Of a DNA stretch of 64,000 bases, positions 53,880-64,000 are shown piece after piece (position 1 is the stretch's first letter; each line of letters starts with the position of its first letter). This DNA comes from Gigantopelta aegis. Its lineage: Eukaryota; Mollusca; Gastropoda; Neomphalida; Peltospiridae. The notes below the pieces were generated by a model. It worked only from the letters and a program-made list of their open reading frames with translations, had not been told where the DNA came from and ran no database searches. The stretch is taken from the NCBI RefSeq assembly GCF_016097555.1, contig NW_024533058.1:1-64000 (forward strand), in the 5' to 3' direction. The translations under genes and the position numbers were made by a program.

Positions 53880-55301
53880 TTAACGTAACATTGGGTAGAG
53901 AACAGCAGTAGAATGAGGTGCAATACCAACTATGTACATGTAGTCATTTCCAACAAGTATAGGTGGCTGAATAATGGAAACATCTTTCCTACCAGTATAA
54001 CTCTTAATAAGTGAACCATCTTGACTGGAGAGAGCTAGGATACTTGTCTGATTAATAGTTACATAGTAAACAGTGCCATCTGGATGAATAGACACAGGAA
54101 GATGTGAAGGTAAGTCTGATAACCATATACAGCTGAACGCCACCGTAGTTTGCCATCAGGTGTCACTGAGAACACCTGATTACCACAACTACAAAGAATA
54201 CAAATAAAAACAACATCAATTTTATAATAATATGTTACCTATAGTATCCATTTCCAGAAGAATCTGCTGAGGGTTGTCATCACTTGAGAGGCATTAGTAC
54301 AGTAGCCTTCTCCATTGTAGAGTATTTTCCCAGTCTCTGCTTCCAGTATTATGATTTGTTTTGCCATGAGCAATATCAGGAAACAAACCAGTGCAACCAT
54401 AAATGATGCCTGTGGGAGATATTGCAAAGCTTCCATCCTCATTAAATCCCAATGTCTGTTGCCATAACTCCATTCCAGTGACTGGATCAAGAGCAATTAA
54501 GATTCCATTATTCACTCCTGGGACAGGAGGGAAAAGAAGGACTTCTTTGTTTTGTCCACATTGAACTAGATAGAGTAGCAGTTTAAGAGGAATAGGCCAA
54601 TCTAAATCAGAGGGCTAGAGATTTGGACCAAATTGTGAACCTCTTTGAGACTTAATGCAACAAGTGCTTTGCCAGTAGCAAATGAAAAGTGACTCATGAG
54701 TCTCAGAAAGCACGAGTGGGATGAGAAAAAGCATGCATGCTATCAGTTTGCCAGATGACATGATCTGCAGTGGGATCCAAGCTGAAAGACGCGAGAGCAA
54801 TTTCGACCCTCTTGCTGTTGTGTAGAACCATCTGCAAACACTATCACCATTTTGAGTTTCTCAGAGTACAAAGTGTTACTCGTTCTCTAGGTAGTATTCT
54901 GCATCTGTCTGTTGCACATCATATTCCCTTAAGACAAACACCTTCAGGAGGGAGAGACAGCTATCACTCGTGATTCCAGTGGGTAGAAAACAAATCCCCT
55001 CCTCAGTTGTACAAGGATTTCGTGGGTGACCTATATCTTGTGAGGCTCTTTGTGCAATGTACCACCATCCTTGATTGATAAACGCCTTTAAAAGGAACAA
55101 AACTGGTAGAACCATCGTCTCCATATTGTTTGTTCCAAGAGGCTTGTGTAAAATGAATAGAAGACAATGTAAGAAGAGCAACACCAGGACTGTAGCCATC
55201 TCTAACAAACAAAGATGGAGGATCTCATTTACACGAGGGTGGAGCTCGTTTTCGCTTCTTATTATGAATAAATGACATACAAATAATACTAGAATGTACA
55301 T
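53880..55301 (-). CDS. Secreted or membrane PQQ-type beta-propeller protein
   Basis: The start at 55,301 gives MYILVLFVCHLFIIRS, a signal peptide. The chain then reads SWNKQYGDDGSTSFVPFKG (55,130), a BamB/PQQ-like first blade. It continues with repeats of the PQQ type: NNGILIALDPVTGMELWQQT, then FAISPTGIIYGCTG (54,515-54,400), and HPDGTVYYVTINQTSILALS then QDGSLIKSY (54,090-53,990), where each blade has the GxVYAL..xTG..W layout. The final part is LVGNDYMYIVGIAPHSTAVL, and the stop is near 53,880. Frame shifts near 55,000, 54,690, 54,350 and 54,140 split it. The substrate is unknown; eukaryotic members are poorly characterised. Confidence 0.65.
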
Positions 55302-55333
55302 AGAGTTCAGTTACTATATAGGTCACACAACTG

Positions 55334-56427
55334 TTATAACTTATTTCTAGGATCATTGTGAACAAAACGAGGCCATAGAACGACACTGCCACGGAATAGG
55401 TTCCAGTAGGCTCGTAAATACTTCCAGCAGTCTTTCAAGAAGAGAACTGTGGGTTTAGGGAAGCAGCTTGTAGTGGTGTCCCATTATCGCCATCAGATTT
55501 TTGATAAGTTGGAAAGAGTATGTGTAAGATCGTGTCATATAGGAAGCTAGTGGGCCTTTCAAAATTGCTACATCACCACTTACAATAGCAACAGGTAACG
55601 TTTTTGCAGTCTCTTCAACCGACAACAACAACACAACTTCATAGGCCAGACTACTCACTACATGATATATAAGACTAGGTATTATTCCTGCATAAAATCC
55701 TCGTATGCCATCACTATTGTAGATCTCCTTAATTGCAGTAATCAAAATCCATTGTACATAGTTTCTTGTCCTAACATGTTGCGCCATTGTTCGAACGGTG
55801 ACCACATGAAATGGATGTATTAAAACTTCTACAAGACAATTGGTGACAGACAATGTTATAAACCCTTTTGTAGCTCGGACCAATGTAGCTCGTGTTGTGG
55901 TCAAGTTGTCAACATTATCAGGAGTTTCATCTCCTGGTACCTCTTTTAAGCGGAAGAAGAGAGTTGACAACGAACTGACTAATGGTCTGACTAAATCATT
56001 TGCACTTCTCCTGCAACATCTTCTATAATAGCTGGTCCAACTCCACGATACAAGCTCCTCCAGCCTCTCTCATTAGCAATACACTACGACAATAGCCTAA
56101 AAACCCTGGATAATAATAAAAATACTGACGAACCAAAAAGCTGTATTTTCTAGTAGGTGGAGCTGGCCTCATAGCCAAACTGTATGAGAGTTGTGACAAG
56201 TTTGAGCGGGTGTACTACTGGAGCACGTATTACAGCAAACAGCATATGGTCGAGAAAAGATCTCTCTTTAGTATGCCTAGAACTTAAGGACAAATTATAA
56301 CACAATATTGACATTATAGAATATTACAAACTTACTCAAAAGAATTTCCTAAGGCTGCATTGATCATATTTGACGCATTTCCCAATTGTCTTTCCAACTG
56401 TTCTTCATTCCCTTCATTGGCTGCCAT
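55334..56427 (-). CDS. Mitochondrial carrier homologue (MTCH1/MTCH2-like)
   Basis: MTCH proteins are atypical SLC25 members of the outer mitochondrial membrane that act in membrane insertion of tail-anchored proteins. The start at 56,427 gives MAANEGNEEQLERQLGNASN. The first carrier half has VVHPLKLVTTLIQFGYE. The second has VEVLIHPFHVVTVRTMAQHV, the family's HPFHVxTxRxM signature that replaces the PxDxxKxR motif of true carriers, followed by GIRGFYAGIIPSLIYHVVSS. The end is IKNLMAI then WNLFRGSVVLWPRF and a stop at 55,334, comparable with GNxSRGxxLFFR in vertebrates. Length about 300 residues, normal for the family. One or two shifts near 56,140 and 55,490. Confidence 0.85.
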
Positions 56428-56829
56428 TTGTAACAGTGAGTTTTATAAAAGCAAACACGTGTTTGAGACCACAAAACGTCCCACCGCCCAGTAAGCATTT
56501 TCCATAATTATTCTGTATTGATATTGACAGTGTTTGTACAAGCTTCCCTCTCTTGCATGTGCAAAACATCTGCTTCTGGACTTGACTCCTGCAAATGATG
56601 AGCTAAGTCTAGGCATGTACTGAGATTGGGGGCATTTAGTAAAAATCATTTTGCTCATTTTAGGATATAGATTATTGTCCACACCCAGTTCCATAAGACC
56701 ATATAGAGATTTTTAGAATAATGACTACAATAGTCATTTTGGCCAGCCTTAAACCCAAAAACAACACCACAGAAAGTGTATAAACGTCGCAGTTGATAAG
56801 AACAAGTTTATATTGCTCCTGATGTAAAG

Positions 56830-58480
56830 ATGTCAGTGATATTGTTAATGTCTTTTGTCTGTTTGTCTACTCTTACTATGGCTCAGTTTCCAGTTACTGA
56901 TGGAGTTTAATGATTATTTTGCAGTTTCTCACACAATGGCCCATTTCTCCTCGTACCCATCAAAAAAGTATGACACTAATCATGAAATACCGGTCCATTT
57001 GATGTCTCTGTTACAGTCAATATTTTTGTTATCGCACTAAACATGAGAATGATATCAGGCTTCACACTCTGTGATCCAGTTTTTGTACGTCGAAGAAATC
57101 TCAGCATCTTAGATCGCTCTGACACACATATCCTGTACTTTCTCAACACTCCTGGTCGCCTACGTGGAGCTAATCATGTCAAACAGGTATGAAATAGTTA
57201 TAACTGAATTGTCTTGAAGCTCTTTGTCACAGGTTGATGTGTAGATGGCACATTCGATGTCCAGCTGGACAACTCATGTACTATGATATTCCTGAACATA
57301 AATTACAAGATCCAGTAATAAGTCCGTTCTTTCCGTGATCCCATTTGTCTGGATTATCTAGTATATCAAGAGATTTTGGTGATCAGATCACATGTGGCAC
57401 CTTAAATCCTCAAGGCGACTTGGAACCTTCTCGTCTACTGTTGAATTCCGAAGCAACAAGTCCATTAGAAGACCAGGTTTCCGGATGCATGCAGTTTGTT
57501 TTGATCCCAAGAGTCAAGATGTTGATGGATGTACAACTACTAACTCAAAGAGAGATGCCACGGAAAATGATATATTTGTCCAAAGGTATATAAAACTTAG
57601 ACATTAATTTCCTGTATATGTATAGTTTGGGTAGGCAGTGTGGATAATATTTGTATAAATGATTTCACTGTTTGTAGGTTGAGTGTACTCAACACTGCCT
57701 TATATTGATGGTATATTTGTTGTAGGTATCTCATCAAAGAATTGAAGAAGTTTATAGCTACTATGCCATAGGGATATAAACGCAGTCAACCTAAAAGTCG
57801 CTTTGAACAGAGAACATTGGACGTGAAGCTGTTGGTGGTTTACAGTCGCAAGACAGTCATTGTCTTCAAATATGACTATGTTTTTTTTCACTTTCAACGA
57901 CATTACATCATTTCATACATACAATGAGTTTGAGGGTGTCACTAGTTTTTATGATATTGGTAACAATACTAAACAATTTCGTGGTTTTGGTTAGTACATA
58001 GTATAATAACATTTTACGAATTTTGTTTACAATGTAGGAGTATTAACTATAGTGGATGAGACAGGATACTATGTCATATTTGGTGTTGATCCTAGGTAAG
58101 TTAACCCAACCCCTTGATAATCTGTATCTATTCTTTATTCAGTTTCTTCCTAATACTCAAGAGCGTAAGATGATTAGTACTTTGTTAAATGCTCAAGAGG
58201 CAGTAATAGCCATTGATGATGATCCAATACCAGAGGAACAAAGAAAACAAGGTACAATAGTGACATAATAACAACAATTGTCAGTTGATTATAATAACTA
58301 GACCCAACTCGTAATCATGGAAAAAAAAGATGTAATGAACGCATTGTATAATATTATATCATTAATTAAATTAATATAGCTACTGATCAAAATAACATTG
58401 GAAAAAGACCAGGTGAGATGTTATGTGTTGAGTGAGGTCATTTTATATTTTTTTTTTCCTATAGTATGCTGGACAGACTA
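56830..58480 (+). CDS. Secreted CUB-domain protein
   Basis: The ATG at 56,830 starts MSVILLMSFVCLSTLTMAQF, a signal peptide. Later exons give SHTMAHFSSYPSKKYDTNHE, VRRRNLSILDRSDTHILYFL, and a CUB-like domain near 57,240-57,520: CRWHIRCPAGQLMYYDIPEH (C-x-W-x-I-x-x-P-x-G-x core) and VEFRSNKSIRRPGFRMHAVC (the F-x-S-N/D...GF ending). A further part includes FTFNDITSFHTYNEFEGVTS and TIVDETGYYVIFGVDPR near 57,890-58,095, without a known domain, and an acidic end NAQEAVIAIDDDPIPEEQRK. No membrane segment was found after the signal. Several shifts; the end is uncertain. It is divergent from the MTCH gene, 400 bp away. Confidence 0.5.
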
Positions 58481-58523
58481 ACAATATATCTCCTGGTGGC
58501 AATAGCCACCAGCTCAGTCTGTC
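58472..58523 (+). other. Short hairpin at the end of the CUB gene
   Basis: GACAGACT pairs with AGTCTGTC and CTGGTGGC with GCCACCAG around a four-base AATA loop. Possible mRNA 3'-end structure; function unknown. Confidence 0.5.
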
Positions 58524-58759
58524 AATAATTCATGTAATGCTATATTGAAGGCAGTTATCACAAGCTCTTTTAAAAATGCTGGAGTGTAAAGTGATTACTG
58601 TTATTATGATACTTGTATATTTTAGTGATATTATTGAAAACAACAAAAATTATTTACCAGGGTCACTTATCACTCTTGCTATTTTTTCTTGCTTAAATGG
58701 AAATGGTTTCAATAAAAATATTCCTTAACCATTACTAAATATAGAGTGTATTTGTTTGT

Positions 58760-61814
<3,055 letters not shown>

Positions 61815-61825
61815 TTGGTAGTTAG

Positions 61826-61838
61826 GTTGCTAGGTAAC
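61826..61838. promoter_or_regulatory. RFX X-box upstream of the ODAD1 start
   Basis: GTTGCTAGGTAAC is an inverted-repeat match to the RFX X-box (GTNRCC-N-RGYAAC, with one half-site change). It lies 12 bases upstream of the ODAD1 ATG. RFX factors drive ciliary genes through such proximal X-boxes. An E-box CACGTG follows at 61,843-61,848. Confidence 0.6.
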
Positions 61839-61937
61839 GGATCACGTGATTTACGTGCCACCACCCGGCCGGGTTGTCCGCAAATTCAGATACAGATTTT
61901 ATTATAAAAGCATTACAATATAATTGTTAGTGATATA

Positions 61938-62096
61938 ATGGTTGACCAATTTATGAACAGACTATGGCACCCACAGCACCAAGTGTCTCCTTTTCATAAG
62001 GAGAAAGATGATGAAGAAGAGATGGGAAACAAGGTTGTTGAGATAGCTCAGTTAAATAGTGCACAAGATGAGACTATAACAGAAAATAAATTGTAA
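61938..62096 (+). CDS. Small 52-residue open frame, unrecognised
   Basis: ATG at 61,938, stop at 62,094-62,096. The peptide starts MVDQFMNRLWHPQHQVSPF and then becomes acidic (KEKDDEEEMG). It lies between the ODAD1 promoter and the importin-9 3' end, in the opposite orientation to both. Head-to-head spacing with ODAD1 (123 bp) fits a small divergent gene. No homologue is known to me; it could be the 5' exon of something longer or a chance frame. Confidence 0.35.
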   Translation: MVDQFMNRLWHPQHQVSPFHKEKDDEEEMGNKVVEIAQLNSAQDETITENKL

Positions 62097-62099
62097 ATC

Positions 62100-64000
62100 A
62101 TTAATACCAGGGACATCCTCTCACATGTAAGTCAACTTTAAGGAGAGCTTCATCCTTCAAATCAGGATCATCTGTTTCATCATCCTCAAAATTTACTTGG
62201 TTTCCTAGTAACATTTCTAAAGTATTAACTGTATCATCAGAATCAGATAACCAAGGTTCATCCACCTGGGAGAAGACATTATAATGTTATACTACAACCT
62301 TAATTAACCTCATCATCTTCTACATTATCTTCCATAATATTCTCAATTTGAGTACGTAATTCTTCTATTAATACCTTCAACAATTTCACTGTAATGGAGT
62401 CTGTGTCCATCTCTGTCCTGAGGAAGCTTTCTTACTTCGTGTTACAATACCTGACACATCAAAAACAGAATAGTTACTTATAAAATTGGAAACCTCAATT
62501 ACCATCACTAATGCAGAGACTTCCTCTTCAACTACAATGATATTATTTAATCTTTGATCTCCAGTATTGACACAGTGCGAAAGAAGCAGACAGAGGGCCA
62601 TTGTACTCACTCGTTGTTCATAAGTACCAAAGAAAAAGGACTACAAGATAATAAATAAACACATTGTTTACTATCCTAATACTTACATGTCTAACACACC
62701 ACTCAGTAACAACATATTCTAGTGCTGGTCGACCAGATGGATCAGGAACTTGAGAGAGAAAGGACAGAAGTCCTTCTAATTGTTTGATTGGATGCTAAGT
62801 GAGCAAAGACAACAAGAAGAGACTGCATGACACTGGATGTCTGAGCCTAAAGAATGAATTCATATCATGTGGAGTAATTAATCTCTTTTGTTTTGTTAGA
62901 ACAATTCATTTGTCATTTCTTTACTGTCACTCAATTACTATTATTATACTCACTTGTTGCATTTTGCTTAGAACTGAGCGTAACAACAGCTCAAGGTAAT
63001 TCCTAGTGCACTACCTACCTACAACAATGTTATATAACTTAATTTGCTGTGATGTGTTTACCTTCTTAACAAAAACAATAATGAGCTTGTAAACAAATGC
63101 AGCTGAATATTCTGGTCTAGCAGGATCTAATAAATGCATCATAACTTCAGCAACATATTGTAGTCCAGACCGTCCTGATTCATCCACCCTAATGAGTGTG
63201 AGTGTGAGTGTGTGTGTGTGGTGTGAGAGAGAGAGAGAGAGGGAGTGTGAGAGAGTAAACTCGTTAGTCAAGGCACCTACCATTCCATAAGCTGGTTAGC
63301 TGCCACAGATAAGTATGCTCTCACACATTCTCCACCACTCTGAGGGGATAATTCAAAAATAATTATATTTAATCAACATTTAATTACTTGCAAGATTGCA
63401 GGATCTTCAGATGTTAATATCTTATGAACGACAACCTTGAACAATTCATTCATGAACAAAGGTGGAAGAGGAGGGGTACACCCTCTAATAATGATCATTC
63501 TAATATATCTAGAGTAGACTGTTAAAAAGATTACAAGTAAACCAATGTATTAACTGATAGTCTTACCGACACCATCCCTAGTGGTATCTGTGACTCTGTA
63601 GCTGATAACAATTCAACAGCAGTAGGTAAAAAGGCGACTATGGAGGAGAGGATGACAACCTCTATTATTTTTGATAAACATACAAACAAGTCCTCAAGAC
63701 AAGCACTGATAGAAGGATCTAGAAGAATGAATGACCTTCAGTGATCCAGCTGTTAGTCTCTGTAGCATCTGTCCATCCATCTGCCTGTATATCTATTCAT
63801 CTATCCATTGATATATTTATCCGTCCATATTACCATGAGAAAACTTGAGGAACAATGCCAAACTTAGCGGTATCAATCTCTCAACATGAGCAGCTGTAGT
63901 AACTTCATCAATCTTATAGATCTCTTGATACAATAGTTCACAAAACCACTTTCACTAACCTGACAAACTTGTTGTAATGAGTCTACAATAACAAACAGTA
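62100..64000 (-). CDS. IPO9: Importin-9 (karyopherin beta family), C-terminal part
   Basis: Importin-9 carries histones H2A-H2B, actin and other cargo into the nucleus. The gene runs off the right edge. HEAT-repeat exons: ESGRSGLQYVAEVMMHLLDP, then EYSAAFVYKLIIVFVKK (63,180-63,062); HPIKQLEGLLSFLSQVPDPS, then GRPALEYVVTEWCVRH (62,795-62,690); and YEQRVSTMALCLLLSHCVNT (62,615-62,555). Then come GIVTRSKKASSGQRWTQ (62,455-62,400, cf. vertebrate GIRTRSK...ERWT), KLLKVLIEELRTQIENI, and an acidic end WLSDSDDTVNTLEMLLGNQV and DDPDLKDEALLKVDL, which corresponds to the vertebrate DDPDALKDPLYQIDLQ. The final vertebrate helix (YLTDFLCQF...) was not found; the frame appears to stop soon after KVDL. Confidence 0.88.

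Noticed and set aside
62799-62999. Plus-strand 66-residue frame
   Set aside because: It overlaps introns between minus-strand importin-9 exons and has no known motif.

Overview
The window looks like nuclear DNA from a sponge (probably a demosponge). It is very AT-rich, introns are mostly about 45-100 bp with GT/AG ends, and the genes are metazoan: SRCR, sushi-Ig and CUB receptors, LIN37 of the MuvB/DREAM complex, the outer-arm dynein docking protein ODAD1/CCDC63, importin-9 and EFTUD2. The species is inferred from gene style, not shown. Even strongly conserved exons carry frequent 1-4 base indels, so many genes are readable only exon by exon. The calls below rest on conserved peptide blocks, and exon borders are approximate.

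Layout. (1) 1-36.5 kb is built around a large inverted duplication. The arms are 1-about 7,575 and about 28,955-36,520 and carry the same cargo: the 3' half of a protein kinase, a 3'-truncated EFTUD2 (U5 snRNP GTPase) and part of an unrecognised gene. (2) The 21-kb spacer holds three SRCR receptor genes or fragments (10.1-17.7 kb), a decayed hAT transposase (17.7-19.1 kb), the 3' end of an LRGUK-like gene, ARL8 exon 1, the 3' half of ARIH2, a complete-looking sushi-Ig membrane receptor (24.4-22.0 kb, minus) and the 3' exons of ARL8 on the opposite strand to its exon 1. Three copies of an element with a 46/58-bp minisatellite and several fold-back elements lie between them. (3) 36.5-46.0 kb has a transposase-like remnant, a long Ser/Pro-rich disordered gene and a broken Ty3/Gypsy fossil. 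(4) 46.2-47.8 kb is a 141-bp satellite, followed by about 2.5 kb with no gene seen. (5) 50.4-64 kb is ordinary compact gene space: RAD52(-), LIN37(+), a PQQ-propeller protein(-), an MTCH2-like carrier(-), a CUB protein(+), ODAD1/CCDC63(-) and importin-9(-).

The genes do not form one pathway. Points most worth following are: the inverted duplication flanking a receptor cluster; SRCR receptor paralogues with long and short cytoplasmic tails that share TVYEV and, in the long form, PPSY; the 133-bp RAD52/LIN37 divergent promoter with E2F-, CHR- and CCAAT-like sites, which hints at autoregulation by DREAM; an RFX X-box 12 bp upstream of the ciliary ODAD1 start; and a 90-nt hairpin with a perfect 21-bp stem that could be a small-RNA precursor.
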